A stretch of DNA of 64,000 bases from Pseudonocardia sp. TRM90224 (GTDB lineage Bacteria; Actinomycetota; Actinomycetes; Mycobacteriales; Pseudonocardiaceae): positions 1-64,000 of the forward strand of contig NZ_JAJGSX010000038.1 in NCBI RefSeq assembly GCF_021245725.1, in the 5' to 3' direction. The notes under the pieces are model-generated. The model was not told the DNA's origin. It saw only the letters and a program-made list of their open reading frames with translations, and did not search any database. Made by a program: the position numbers and the translations under genes. Shown in pieces: positions 41,636 to 50,631 of the stretch. Every line of letters starts with the position of its first letter. Within the stretch, counting starts at the first letter, position 1.

Positions 41636-41709
41636 CGCTCGTGCACAGGTTGGCACCTCCGTGCACAAGTTCGAACCTGTGCACGGGGAGGCGAACCTGT
41701 GCACGAGCG
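41636..41709. repeat. Four-unit palindrome downstream of the Cys-rich peptide gene
   Basis: Outer arms of 16 bp (41636-41651 and 41694-41709) pair perfectly, and an inner hairpin (41660-41685) pairs almost perfectly. The whole is four alternately oriented copies of GTGCACAGGTTCG. It separates convergent genes ending at 41597 and 41723 and is a likely bidirectional terminator. Confidence 0.85.
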
Positions 41710-41722
41710 ACCCCCGACCGGC

Positions 41723-41968
41723 TCACCCCGCCGGCGGGGTTCGGGTCAGGCTGCGGCGGGCGACCGTGCGGCAGCTCGGGCAGCGGATCGCGACGGTCGG
41801 TGATCCTGCGGCCTTGAACCGGACACCGCCGGCGTCCCAGACGGAGAACTCGTGGCCGCATTCGCACGACGTGCGCCACTCGCGCGATTCGGCCTCGATC
41901 GCGGCCGACCGGGCCGGGAGCAGCGCCGTCACGAGGCGCTGCGTCAACGACAGATCCGCTTTCGACAT
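41723..41968 (-). CDS. Small zinc-ribbon protein
   Basis: An 81-aa protein with CxC-x(27)-CPSC: CECGHEFSVWDAGGVRFKAAG, IRCPSCRTVAR. The paired CxC and CxxC are a rubredoxin-like zinc ribbon. N-terminal residues 1-30 are helical. It sits between the Cys-rich peptide gene (convergent) and the SARP gene. ATG 41968 is the natural start. Function unknown; a nucleic-acid or protein-binding role is possible. Confidence 0.6.
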   Translation of the reverse strand: MSKADLSLTQRLVTALLPARSAAIEAESREWRTSCECGHEFSVWDAGGVRFKAAGSPTVAIRCPSCRTVARRSLTRTPPAG

Positions 41969-42024
41969 CGTCCGCCATCCCTCGATCCACGATCCCCGCT
42001 GAGCCGGCGCCCAGTATCGCCATC

Positions 42025-42798
42025 TCAACCCGCGATCGCGATGCCCTGATCGGCACGAAAGGCTGCGAGGGCCGGGCTCACGACATCGTGGCGGAGGATG
42101 TCGCAGTTGAGCTGGCGCAACACCGGTGTCGGTTCGAGGCCGAGCTCGGCGGCGAGGAGCCGGCGGTACCGCGCGTAGTGGCGCAGCGCGTCGTTGTGGC
42201 AGCCGGTGGCGTAGAGGGCGCGCATCAGCGCGGCGTGGGCACGTTCCCGGAAGGGATGCTCGCGGAGCAGGACCTCCAGTTCGGCGACGGCGTCGGCGGC
42301 CCGGCCGCAGGCCTGGAGCGCCTCGGCGCGACGCTCGACGGTGTCGAGCCTGCGCAGTTCGAGCCGCCCGGCCTCCGCGGCCAGCATCGGCAGGTCGAGG
42401 AACTCGCTGTAGGCGGGCCCGCGCCACAGCTCCAGTGCCTTGCCGAGCCCGTGCGCGGTCTCGGCCGCGCCCGCCAACGCCGCCTCGAAGTCCGCGGCGT
42501 CGGTGTGGGCGCTCAGGGCGTAGCCGCCTGCCGCGCGGGCCAGGGCGTCACCGACGGATCGACGCAGCCGCGCCGCGACGCTGTAGAGCGCCGGGGCCGG
42601 GTGCAGTGGCGGCCTGCCGGCGAAGACGTTCTCCGTGAGGGTCTCCGCACGCACGATCTGGCCGCGATGCGCGACCAGAACCGCCACGAGCCTGCGCACG
42701 CGCAGCCCCTCCAGCGGGATCGGACGGCCACCGACGTCGCACGCCTCGAGCGTGCCGAGCACGGCGACCGACATCGACGGAACGACGTATGGGGTCAC
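42025..42798 (-). CDS. SARP-type (BTAD) regulator
   Basis: A 257-aa SARP: OmpR-like winged helix (VAVLGTLEACDVGGRPIPLEGLRVRRLVAVLVAHRGQIV), then a BTAD domain (RLELRRLDTVERRAEALQACGRAADAVAELEVLLREHPFRERAHAALMRALYATGCHNDALRHYARYRR). Size is that of pathway-specific activators of secondary metabolism (DnrI-type). GTG 42798 overlaps the LLM gene stop (GTGA), so it is co-translated with the metabolic genes it follows. Confidence 0.87.
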   Translation of the reverse strand: MTPYVVPSMSVAVLGTLEACDVGGRPIPLEGLRVRRLVAVLVAHRGQIVRAETLTENVFAGRPPLHPAPALYSVAARLRRSVGDALARAAGGYALSAHTDAADFEAALAGAAETAHGLGKALELWRGPAYSEFLDLPMLAAEAGRLELRRLDTVERRAEALQACGRAADAVAELEVLLREHPFRERAHAALMRALYATGCHNDALRHYARYRRLLAAELGLEPTPVLRQLNCDILRHDVVSPALAAFRADQGIAIAG

Positions 42799-43814
42799 AT
42801 CAGGTCCTTCGGGTTACTGCCGCGGAGACGCGGTCGGCGGACCGTGGGTCGGTCCGGGGCCGCGGCGCGCAGCGTCGATTCGATGTCGTCCCAGCACAGC
42901 CCCGGCGGCAGGCCGACCATGACGAGGTCGGCGACCTCGTCCCATTCCGCGAGCGCGGCGCGGACGTCGTCCTCGGTCCCGCTTGCGGTGAACTCGTCGA
43001 TCAGCTCCTGCGCCTCGGGTGGGACCACGCAGTTGCGCGGGTGCGGCCGCGGGTTGGCGGCCAGGACGGCTTGCACTGCGGCGCCGTGGCCCTGCCGGGT
43101 CGCGGCCGCGGCGTAGTCGGTGCCCATCGCGCAGAGGTACCAGGCGATCGTCGCCGCGGCCGCGGCCCGCGCGGCTCCTGGATCGGACGCGGCGACCGTC
43201 GTCGGACCGGCGATCACCTCGATCGGCCGGGTGAACCCGGCGGCGCGTTCGGAGATGGCGGACCGGGACTGGAACACCGGGAACCAACCGTCTGCGAGCT
43301 CGGTGGCCACCTCGATCGTGCGGTTGCCGAGTGCCGCGAGCCAGATCCGCAGGTCGGGAGCATCGGGGCTGCCGAGGGCGAGCGGGCGTGCACCCAGCTC
43401 CGGGCGGGCGCCGGCCCGCCCACCGCGGACCAGGTTCCTGATCTCGCTGGTCGTCTCGCGCAGCCGCGCGGCAGGACGCTCGAACGGCACGCGGTGGAAT
43501 CCCTCGACCAGCGCGGCGGTGCTGGCGCCGAGCCCGAGGACGAACCTGCCACCGCAGCTGCGGTGCAGCGTGGTCGCGGTCATCGCGAGCGTGGCAGGTG
43601 ATCGGCCCCAGATCGACAGGACGCCGGCGACCAGCGTGATCCGGCGTGTGAGCACCCCGATCCGGCTGAGCATGACGGTCGAGTCGAGGCCCCATGCTTC
43701 CGGCAGCGAGAACGCCTCATAGCCCAGTTCGTCGGCCAGCTGCGCGGTGCGGACGATGATGTCCTCCCGCGTCTCCATCGGGGTCAGCGCCACCCCGCGA
43801 CGGCCGGCGGTCAC
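42795..43814 (-). CDS. LLM-class flavin-dependent oxidoreductase
   Basis: A 339-aa TIM-barrel enzyme of the luciferase-like (bacterial luciferase/F420 or FMN) class. AQLADELGYEAFSLPEAWGLDSTVM, LSIWGRSPATLAMTATTLHRSCGGRFVLGLGAS and GRTIEVA-type segments are diagnostic. It oxidises or hydroxylates an unknown substrate. GTG 43814 overlaps the hotdog-protein stop (GTGA). It belongs to the hotdog-LLM-SARP operon. Confidence 0.83.
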   Translation of the reverse strand: MTAGRRGVALTPMETREDIIVRTAQLADELGYEAFSLPEAWGLDSTVMLSRIGVLTRRITLVAGVLSIWGRSPATLAMTATTLHRSCGGRFVLGLGASTAALVEGFHRVPFERPAARLRETTSEIRNLVRGGRAGARPELGARPLALGSPDAPDLRIWLAALGNRTIEVATELADGWFPVFQSRSAISERAAGFTRPIEVIAGPTTVAASDPGAARAAAAATIAWYLCAMGTDYAAAATRQGHGAAVQAVLAANPRPHPRNCVVPPEAQELIDEFTASGTEDDVRAALAEWDEVADLVMVGLPPGLCWDDIESTLRAAAPDRPTVRRPRLRGSNPKDLM

Positions 43815-44626
43815 TGAGGACCTGTCGGCGACAGCGCAGCGTCGGCGGACCGGACGGACCGGACGGACCGCTCGCGGACGATGACCCAGACCGTCCGGGC
43901 CGCGGCCAACACCTCTCCCGACGACGAGAGCAGCGCCGAGCCCGCCGAGAGCTTGCGCCCGTCGACGGCGATCGGCCAGGCGACAACCTGGTAGGTGTGC
44001 CCGGCCACCGGCAGCCGCGCGATCCGAGCGCGCATCCGACCGAGCACCACGATCGAGCCGGTGGGCACCGCGCCGGTCGCGAGGGCGTCCTCCACAGCGG
44101 CGAAGCCGGTCGGGCAGTCGAGCGCAGCCCAAACCATCTCCGGCCCGACCGTCCCGTCCACACCCGCGATCGACGGCTGCGGCGCGAACGGTGCGGCCCA
44201 GATGCGGCGGCCCGGCAACTTGCCGGCGAAGATCCGCAGTCCGTCGCCGACCACCCGCGCGTTGCCGCAGACGAAGCATTCGGGGAACACCGAACCCGCC
44301 GCGCAGCTGGACCGCTGCGCGGCGATCTCCGCCTCGTGCGCGCCGACCACCGCCGGGACCGACAGGTCCGTCTCGGCATCGGGCACGAGCCGCCCGCCGG
44401 CCAGCACCTCACCGGAGTCGTCGACAACAACAACCGCGTCGCCGTCGGTGTCGGTGTCGGTGTCGTGGCGGACGTCCAGCGGCCGCCCGACCGGCACCGG
44501 CCGGCGCAGACGCACCTGGGCCGATCCGCCGAGCACACCGGCGAGCGCACCACAGGCGATCCCGCCGTTCGCGGCGCCTGGCGGCCCGGTGAAACGTGGA
44601 TCGATGTACAAGCTCGTCGTGGTCAC
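43811..44626 (-). CDS. Hotdog-fold thioesterase-like protein
   Basis: A 271-aa double-hotdog-like protein. FTGPPGAANGGIACGALAGVLGGSAQVRLRRPVPVGRPLDV is the characteristic first half of actinobacterial acyl-CoA-thioesterase-like proteins, with CFVCGNARVVGDGLRIFAG connecting and SIVVLGRMRARIARLPVAGHTYQVVAWPIAVDGRKLSAGSALLSSSGEVLAAA the second. The reaction is unknown. GTG 44626 is the first gene of the SARP-linked operon. Confidence 0.75.
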   Translation of the reverse strand: MTTTSLYIDPRFTGPPGAANGGIACGALAGVLGGSAQVRLRRPVPVGRPLDVRHDTDTDTDGDAVVVVDDSGEVLAGGRLVPDAETDLSVPAVVGAHEAEIAAQRSSCAAGSVFPECFVCGNARVVGDGLRIFAGKLPGRRIWAAPFAPQPSIAGVDGTVGPEMVWAALDCPTGFAAVEDALATGAVPTGSIVVLGRMRARIARLPVAGHTYQVVAWPIAVDGRKLSAGSALLSSSGEVLAAARTVWVIVRERSVRSVRSADAALSPTGPQ

Positions 44627-44661
44627 GGCACCAGCGTGCTGGTGGGCCGTTCAGGAAGCGT

Positions 44662-47661
44662 TCAGCGCGCGTGTAGCCGGTCGGCGTGCCGGGGTCGGTC
44701 GAGGACGGAATCGAGCTCGCCCAGCATGTGGAGGCCGTCCTCCCGGGCCCCGGCCTCGAACAGCTCCGCGGCGCGATCCGCACCCAGCGCCGCGACGGCG
44801 GTCGTGCGCAGCGCGGTGATCCGTTCTGCGACGTCCATCCGGTGGGTGGGATCGACTTCAGGGCTCCGCACGAGATGGGCGCCGAGGCAGCGCGCGAGCA
44901 ATTCCGGGCTCGCGGCGGCGGCGGTCTCGGCCAGCGCCCAGAACCAGGCGACGTACGGCGCCCGGTCGGGGAAGCCCGCAGCGATCGTCCAGGCCTGCCT
45001 CAGGATGGCGGCGGCGGCGCGCGGGTGGCCGGTTCCGGCGCGGACGACGGCCAGGTACGACTTCGTGTAGACGGCGAGCTCGTCACGCAGACCGTTGTCG
45101 TCGACGAGGCGGTTGGCGGTGGTCAGGAAGTCGTCGGCGGCATCGAACCGGTCCTCACGGATCTCGACGAGCCCGAGCAGCGCCGACGTCCAGGCGCGGC
45201 CCCACAGCATGCCGACCTCCGTGTAGAGCTCGTGCGCGCGACGCAGACCGGGCAGTGCGGCCGCGCGGTCCACCGCGGACCCGGCCACCGTGAAGAGCAC
45301 CATCAGGCACCATGCTGCCCCGCCGGGGTTCCCGTGCGATTCGAACCGGTGCCGGGCGTCGCGCAGCATCTCCTCGGCCAGCCCGGTCTGCCGGCGGTCG
45401 GCGGCGATCCGGCCGACCGTGCCGATCGCGTGGGCCTCCAGCCGGGCATCGCCGGCGACGCGGGCGTCCTCGACCGCGGCCTCGGCCTGCGCCGCGGCCT
45501 CGGCCGACCGGTCCGCCTGGATCAGCAGCGACGCCAGGCCGATGCGGGCGCGGGCGCTCACCCGCGGCGCGGGGCGGAGCGCGAGCGAGCGGCTCAGGCG
45601 GTCGATCCCTTCGGTGCTCGACGCGCGGATCCACCAGTACCAGTAGAGGCCGCCCGCGATCACCGCGGCATCGTCGGCACCGGCGGTGCGCAGCGCCTGG
45701 TCGTGCGCGGCACGCAGGTTGGGGAGCTCGTGGTCGGCGCGGGCGAGCCAGGCCGTGGCCGCCGGCCCGGCAGCGTGCCTCCCGATCTCGACCGCCACCG
45801 CCCGGTAGTGCCGAAGGTGCCGCTCACGCACCGGCGCGTCGTCCCCGTCGTCGACGAGACGCTCGGCGGCGAACTGCCGCACGGGCTCCAGCAGCCGGTA
45901 CCGGCTCGGTCCACGCGACGTCTCAGCGATCACCAGCGAGTGGTCGACGAGCCGGCCGAGGGCCACCAGCACACCGGGTCGCTCGCTCTCCTCGGCCGGC
46001 ACGACGGCCTCTGCGGCAGCGAGGTCGAAGTCGCCGACGAACACGCCCAGCCGGTGGAACACCGTGCGGGTGGCGTCGTCGAGGCGACCGTCGCTCCAGT
46101 CGAAGACGGCTGCCATCCGCCGCTGGCGTTCCGGCCGGGCGGGGTCGCCGATCGAGATCAGCTGGTCGAGACGATCCGCGATATCGGCGGTCGAGAGCGT
46201 GCGGGTCCAGGGCGCAACCATCTCGATCGCCAGCGGGAGACCACCGAGGCGCCGGGCCAGGCCGACGGTGTGGTGGTCGTTGCGGAAGCCCGGGTTCACC
46301 GCGACGGCCCGTTCGACGAGCATCCGCACCGAATCGGACGACTCGTCGTCTGCGGCGAGCGGCGCCACCGACCAGATCCGCTCGCCGGCCATGTCGAGCG
46401 GCACCCGGCTCGTGGCCAGCACCGCGCACCCGGGAGCCGCCTCGATGACCGCGTCGACGAGCCGCACCGCGGCGGCGACCACGTGCTCGCAGTTGTCCAC
46501 GACGAGCAGCAGACGACGCTCCGCCAGCGCCCGCGTGATGGTGTCGAGCGGCGGTCGGATCGGTTCCTCGTCGAGCCCCAGCGCGACCAGCGCCGCGGCC
46601 GGGACCGTGCCCTCCTCGACCACCGGTGCAAGATCGACGAACGCGATCCCGTCGGGCCACCGCCCGCGCAGCCGCTCCACCAGCTCGACGGCCAACCGCG
46701 TCTTCCCGACCCCGCCGACCCCGGTCAGGGTCAGCAACGTGCCCGCCTCGACCCGCGCGTCAAGCTCCTCCAGGTCGGCCTGCCGACCCACCAACGGGGT
46801 CCGGTAGCCGCGGGGCGGACGCGGGCGCAGGACCGGGCCGCCGGCGACCGGCGTGGTGCTCCCGGCACCGGCGCCGGCGGTGGTCGAGCCGCGGAGCAGA
46901 CCGTGCAGCTCGCGGCGCTGGTCGAGGATCGCCAGCTCCAGCTCGCGCAGCTCGGCGCCGGGTTCGATGCCGATCCGCTCGGCCAGCTCGGACCGGGCAC
47001 GCTGGTACGAGCGAAGCGCGTCCGCTTGGCGTCCCGACCGGTACTGCGCAACCATCAGCAGCCACCAGTGCCGCTCGCGCAACGGGTCGACGACGAGCCG
47101 CTCCTCGAGCGCCGCGATCGCCTCGCCGGTCCGGCCCGCCGCGATCAGCGCCTCCATCTGCAGCTCCAGCGTCGTCGCCCGGAGCTCGTCCAGCCGGGCG
47201 ACGTGCGGGAGCGCGAACTCGGCGCCGTCCACATCCGCCAGCGCCGCACCCCGCCACAGCGACAGTGCCGTCGTCGTCAGACCGATGACCGCCGTGGGGT
47301 CGCGATCGCGGTCGGCTACCCGCGCCAGCGCCGCGAGCTGCTCGAACCGCTCGCTGTCGAGGTCGTCGGCGCTGACGTCGATGCCGTACCCACCGCCGCG
47401 CCGGACCAGCACCTCCGGCCCGAGCAGGTCCCGCAGCTGTGAGAGGTAGTTCCGCAGCACGCCCGGCGCCGTCGACGGCTGGTGCTCGCCCCAGAGGTCC
47501 TCGACGAGCTGTCGGCTCGACCGGAACTGCGCGCGGTGGATCAGCAGGTCGATCAGCAACGCGCGCAGCTTGGCACCGCTCGGCTCCACCCGACGCCCGT
47601 CGCGCAGCACCTCGAGCGGCCCCAGCAGCCGGAACTCCATCCGCGAGCCGTGCGAACTCAC
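44662..47661 (-). CDS. AfsR/BTAD-type STAND regulator (second copy)
   Basis: A roughly 999-aa regulator (GTG 47661; ATG 47640 is an alternative). The winged helix (MEFRLLGPLEVLRDGRRVEPSGAK) and BTAD (residues about 100-260) lead to an NB-ARC-like ATPase with P-loop GVGGVGKTRLA, Walker B LLLVVDNCEH and a helical TPR-like C-terminus (RAHELYTEVGMLWGRAW). It differs from the copy at 16516 in sequence but shares the plan. It lies 35 bp after the hotdog gene start on the same strand (upstream in transcription), so it may control that SARP-linked operon. Confidence 0.88.
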   Translation of the reverse strand: MSSHGSRMEFRLLGPLEVLRDGRRVEPSGAKLRALLIDLLIHRAQFRSSRQLVEDLWGEHQPSTAPGVLRNYLSQLRDLLGPEVLVRRGGGYGIDVSADDLDSERFEQLAALARVADRDRDPTAVIGLTTTALSLWRGAALADVDGAEFALPHVARLDELRATTLELQMEALIAAGRTGEAIAALEERLVVDPLRERHWWLLMVAQYRSGRQADALRSYQRARSELAERIGIEPGAELRELELAILDQRRELHGLLRGSTTAGAGAGSTTPVAGGPVLRPRPPRGYRTPLVGRQADLEELDARVEAGTLLTLTGVGGVGKTRLAVELVERLRGRWPDGIAFVDLAPVVEEGTVPAAALVALGLDEEPIRPPLDTITRALAERRLLLVVDNCEHVVAAAVRLVDAVIEAAPGCAVLATSRVPLDMAGERIWSVAPLAADDESSDSVRMLVERAVAVNPGFRNDHHTVGLARRLGGLPLAIEMVAPWTRTLSTADIADRLDQLISIGDPARPERQRRMAAVFDWSDGRLDDATRTVFHRLGVFVGDFDLAAAEAVVPAEESERPGVLVALGRLVDHSLVIAETSRGPSRYRLLEPVRQFAAERLVDDGDDAPVRERHLRHYRAVAVEIGRHAAGPAATAWLARADHELPNLRAAHDQALRTAGADDAAVIAGGLYWYWWIRASSTEGIDRLSRSLALRPAPRVSARARIGLASLLIQADRSAEAAAQAEAAVEDARVAGDARLEAHAIGTVGRIAADRRQTGLAEEMLRDARHRFESHGNPGGAAWCLMVLFTVAGSAVDRAAALPGLRRAHELYTEVGMLWGRAWTSALLGLVEIREDRFDAADDFLTTANRLVDDNGLRDELAVYTKSYLAVVRAGTGHPRAAAAILRQAWTIAAGFPDRAPYVAWFWALAETAAAASPELLARCLGAHLVRSPEVDPTHRMDVAERITALRTTAVAALGADRAAELFEAGAREDGLHMLGELDSVLDRPRHADRLHAR

Positions 47662-47700
47662 AGGACCTGACAATAGGCCGCCGACATACGATCTGCGCTC

Positions 47701-48987
47701 GTGGTGATCAGCGGCGGGCTCGCCGAGGCCGTGGCGCTGGCCTTGCTGGCATCGGTGCTGGTCTTCGCGGTCATGCAGCCGAAGGGGATGCCCGAGGCGG
47801 TTGTCGCGGTGCCGGCAGCGGGGTTGACGGTGCTGCTCGGGCTCATCCCGCCGGCCGAGGCGCTCCAGCAGGCGGCGCAGCTGGGACCGACGGTCGGGTT
47901 CCTCGCCGCGATACTCGTCCTCGCGCATCTCGCGGACGCGGAAGGTGTCTTCAGCTGGCTGGGCAGCTGGGTCGCGGTCGGGGCAGCGGGTCGACCGGGC
48001 CGGCTGCTGGCGCTGGTGTTCGGGCTCGCGGCGCTGACGACGGCGGTGCTCAGCCTCGACGCGACGGTCGTGCTGCTGACCCCGGTGGTGTTCCGGACGG
48101 CGAGCACGCTGCGGCTGCGCGCGAAGCCCCACGTCTACGCCTGCACGCACCTGGCGAACTCGGCGTCCACCTTGCTGCCGATCTCGAACTTGACGAACCT
48201 GCTGGCGTTCGCGGCGTCCGGGCTGACGTTCACGACGTTCGCCGCGCTGATGGCGCTGCCGTGGCTGGTCGCGATCGGTGCCGAGTACGTGATCTTCCGC
48301 CGGTTCTTCCGCACCGACCTGGCCGGCCGCGGCGAGCCGCACCCGCCGCCGAGCGGTCCGGTCCCGTGGTTCGCGCTGGCGGTGATCGCGGCGAGCCTCG
48401 TCGGGTTCGGTCTCTCCGGGTTGGTCGGGGTCGAGCCGGTGTGGGTGGCGGTGCTGGCCGCCGCCGTGCTGGCCGCTCGCGCGCTGCTCCGCCGCGAGAT
48501 CGGCGTGATCGGGTTGGTGCGGGCGGCCGACCCGTTGTTCTCGCTGTTCGTGGTCGCGCTCGCGATCGTTGTGGCCGGCGTGACCGGGAACGGGCTCGGT
48601 GCGGCGCTCGCCGCGCTCGTCCCGACCGCACCCGAGGGCGTGGCTCCGGGCCTGCTCACCCTGCTCGCGGTCGCCGGGCTGGCCGCGCTGCTCGCCAACG
48701 TCGTCAACAACCTGCCCGCCACGCTGGTGCTGCTCGGCGCGCTCGGCCCCGGGCTGCATCCCGGCCTCGTGCTGGCCGTCCTGCTCGGGGTGAACATCGG
48801 CCCGAACCTGACCTACGTCGGGTCGCTGGCAACACTGCTGTGGCGCCGGGTGCTGGCCGGTGGCGAGGCAGCCCCGACACTGCGCGAGTACCTCCGGCTC
48901 GGCGCGCTGACGGTCCCGGTGAGCCTGGGGCTCGCGGTGCTCGCGCTGTGGCTGGCCTTGACGCTCGGCCGAGGATGGTTGGTGTGA
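47701..48987 (+). CDS. SLC13/ArsB-type anion permease
   Basis: A 428-aa membrane protein with about eleven helices, related to ArsB/NhaD/CitM anion permeases. LANSASTLLPISNLTNLLAF is the first hairpin-loop signature and NVVNNLPATLVLLGALG with NIGPNLTYVGSLATLLW the second, both with the N-x-N pattern of this superfamily. Likely exports or imports a small anion (arsenite or dicarboxylate). GTG 47701 diverges from the AfsR-like gene 39 bp away. It overlaps the Usp gene downstream (GTGA). Confidence 0.85.
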   Translation: MVISGGLAEAVALALLASVLVFAVMQPKGMPEAVVAVPAAGLTVLLGLIPPAEALQQAAQLGPTVGFLAAILVLAHLADAEGVFSWLGSWVAVGAAGRPGRLLALVFGLAALTTAVLSLDATVVLLTPVVFRTASTLRLRAKPHVYACTHLANSASTLLPISNLTNLLAFAASGLTFTTFAALMALPWLVAIGAEYVIFRRFFRTDLAGRGEPHPPPSGPVPWFALAVIAASLVGFGLSGLVGVEPVWVAVLAAAVLAARALLRREIGVIGLVRAADPLFSLFVVALAIVVAGVTGNGLGAALAALVPTAPEGVAPGLLTLLAVAGLAALLANVVNNLPATLVLLGALGPGLHPGLVLAVLLGVNIGPNLTYVGSLATLLWRRVLAGGEAAPTLREYLRLGALTVPVSLGLAVLALWLALTLGRGWLV

Positions 48988-49484
48988 GCGCGCGCACAGT
49001 GGTCGCCTGGATCATCGAGGGCACCTGGGAGGCCACCGTGGACGCTGCCGCGTGCGCGGCCACACCCGACCGCGGTGAGACCGAGGTGCTGCTGCTGGCC
49101 GTCGTCGATGCGGCGGTCTCGGAGGCCGTGCACGGGGCGTTCGGCGGCCTGTTCGGGCGGCGCGGCCACGACCCCGGCGACGCGGTGGCTGCGCAGGGCG
49201 TGGAGGGGACGCACGAGCTGCTGGTGCAGGCGGAGCAACGGCTCGACCTCCCCGCCCGGCGGGAGGTCCGGGTCGGCCGGGTCGAGCGTGAGGTCGTCGC
49301 CGCCTGCGAGCACGCCGACCTGCTGGTCTGCTCGCGCGACGGCGACCGCTCCCGGCTCGGGCCGCACAGCCTCGGCCGGCACCTGCGGTTCGTCGTCGAC
49401 CACGCACCCTGCCCGGTGCTGCTCGTGTGGCCCGACACGTCGCCCGACCTGGACTCGATCCCACCGCCCCCGCGCCACCGGTAG
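48984..49484 (+). CDS. Universal-stress-protein-like domain protein
   Basis: A 166-aa UspA-fold protein: VSARTVVAWIIEGTWEATVDAAACAA, ADLLVCSRDGDRSRLGPHSLGRHLRFVVDHAPCPVLLVWP, where the S-R-x-G-x-H-x(2)-G-x(3)-R-FV-x(2)-APCPVL part fits a Usp nucleotide-binding tail. It is coupled to the anion permease, a common arrangement in which the Usp protein senses ATP state. GTG 48984 overlaps the permease stop. Confidence 0.72.
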   Translation: MSARTVVAWIIEGTWEATVDAAACAATPDRGETEVLLLAVVDAAVSEAVHGAFGGLFGRRGHDPGDAVAAQGVEGTHELLVQAEQRLDLPARREVRVGRVEREVVAACEHADLLVCSRDGDRSRLGPHSLGRHLRFVVDHAPCPVLLVWPDTSPDLDSIPPPPRHR

Positions 49485-49527
49485 CCCGACCGGGCCCCGG
49501 AGACCCGGGACGGGTGCGTGGCGAAGC

Positions 49528-49598
49528 GCCGGGAAAGCCACTTTCCCGGCGCGTGGGGCCGGGAAAGAGGCTTTCCCGGCAACGTGTGCGTCCCGCAC
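49528..49598. repeat. Composite repeat family C, copy C2 (inverted)
   Basis: Hairpins GCCGGGAAAGCCACTTTCCC.. (49528-49550) and GCCGGGAAAGAGGCTTTCCC.. (49558-49580) followed by GTGCGTCCCGCAC (49586-49598). This is the reverse complement of the order in copy C1. It lies between the Usp-like gene and the meta-cleavage operon on the same strand. The rest of 49485-49713 shows no gene. Confidence 0.88.
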
Positions 49599-49713
49599 CC
49601 ACTTCCGCGGGCGGGCGGGCGAGCGGGCCGCCGTTTCGACCATGCGAACCGTGTTCCGCTGAGCGAAACGTCTGGGTACCCCACCCGCGACGGTGGGGGT
49701 CAGCATCGATCCC

Positions 49714-50631
49714 ATGAGCCCTCCGAAAGTGCCGGCCGCCATCGTCGGTCCAGGCAACATCGGCACCGACCTGCTCGCCAAGCTGCTCCGCAGCGCGGAG
49801 GCAGGCGGCGCGATCGACGTGCGGTACGTGGTCGGTGTCGTCGAGTCCGACGGGTTGGCGCGGGCCCGCGAGCTGGGCATCGACGCCTCCGCCGGCGGCG
49901 TGGACTGGTTGCTGCGCCAGAGCCCCCTCCCGCAGATCGTCTTCGAGGCGACCTCGGCCGCGGCGCACCTCGCCAACGCGCCGCGCTACGCCGAGGCCGG
50001 CATCCAGGCCGTCGACCTGACGCCGGCGCACCTGGGCCCGATGGTGTGCCCGCCGGTGAACCTGCGCGACCACATCGCCGCCCCCAACGTCTCGATGATC
50101 ACCTGCGGTGGGCAGGCGACGATCCCGATGGTGCATGCGGTCTCGCGCGTCACGCCGGTGCCGTACGCGGAGATCGTCGCGTCGGTGGCCTCGCGCAGCG
50201 CCGGCCCGGGGACCAGGGCCAACATCGACGAGTTCACCCACACCACCTCGCGTGCCGTCGCCGAGATCGGCGGGGCAGCGCGGGGGAAGGCGATCATCGT
50301 CCTGAACCCCGTCGAGCCGCCGCTGATCATGCGTGACACGGTGTTCTGCATGGTCGGCGCCGACGCCGACCGGCCTGCGATCGCCCGCTCGGTCCACGGG
50401 ATGGTGGCCACCGTGCAGGAGTACGTGCCCGGCTACACGCTTCGCGCGGAGCCGCAGTTCGACGACCCGCGCCCCGATTGGGGTGGCAACGGCCGCGTCG
50501 CGATCTTCCTCGAGGTCAAGGGCAACGGCGACCACCTGCCGCCCTACGCCGGCAACCTCGACATCATGACGGCGGCCGCCACCCGCGTCGGCGAGCTGAT
50601 GGCCCGCGCGAAGCAGGCGGTGGCGGCATGA
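49714..50631 (+). CDS. mhpF: Acetaldehyde dehydrogenase (acetylating)
   Basis: A 305-aa enzyme that converts acetaldehyde, CoA and NAD+ to acetyl-CoA, the last step of the meta-cleavage pathway. The N-terminal NAD motif [17 protein letters not shown] and catalytic Cys131 ([14 protein letters not shown]) are diagnostic of MhpF/DmpF. It forms a channelling complex with the aldolase, and here the ATG of the aldolase overlaps its stop. ATG 49714 is preferred over 49693. It starts the operon 49714-53080. Confidence 0.95.
   Translation: MSPPKVPAAIVGPGNIGTDLLAKLLRSAEAGGAIDVRYVVGVVESDGLARARELGIDASAGGVDWLLRQSPLPQIVFEATSAAAHLANAPRYAEAGIQAVDLTPAHLGPMVCPPVNLRDHIAAPNVSMITCGGQATIPMVHAVSRVTPVPYAEIVASVASRSAGPGTRANIDEFTHTTSRAVAEIGGAARGKAIIVLNPVEPPLIMRDTVFCMVGADADRPAIARSVHGMVATVQEYVPGYTLRAEPQFDDPRPDWGGNGRVAIFLEVKGNGDHLPPYAGNLDIMTAAATRVGELMARAKQAVAA

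Noticed and set aside
44686-47442. 918-aa plus-strand frame across the second AfsR gene
   Set aside because: Antisense shadow, Arg/Gly-rich, no domains.
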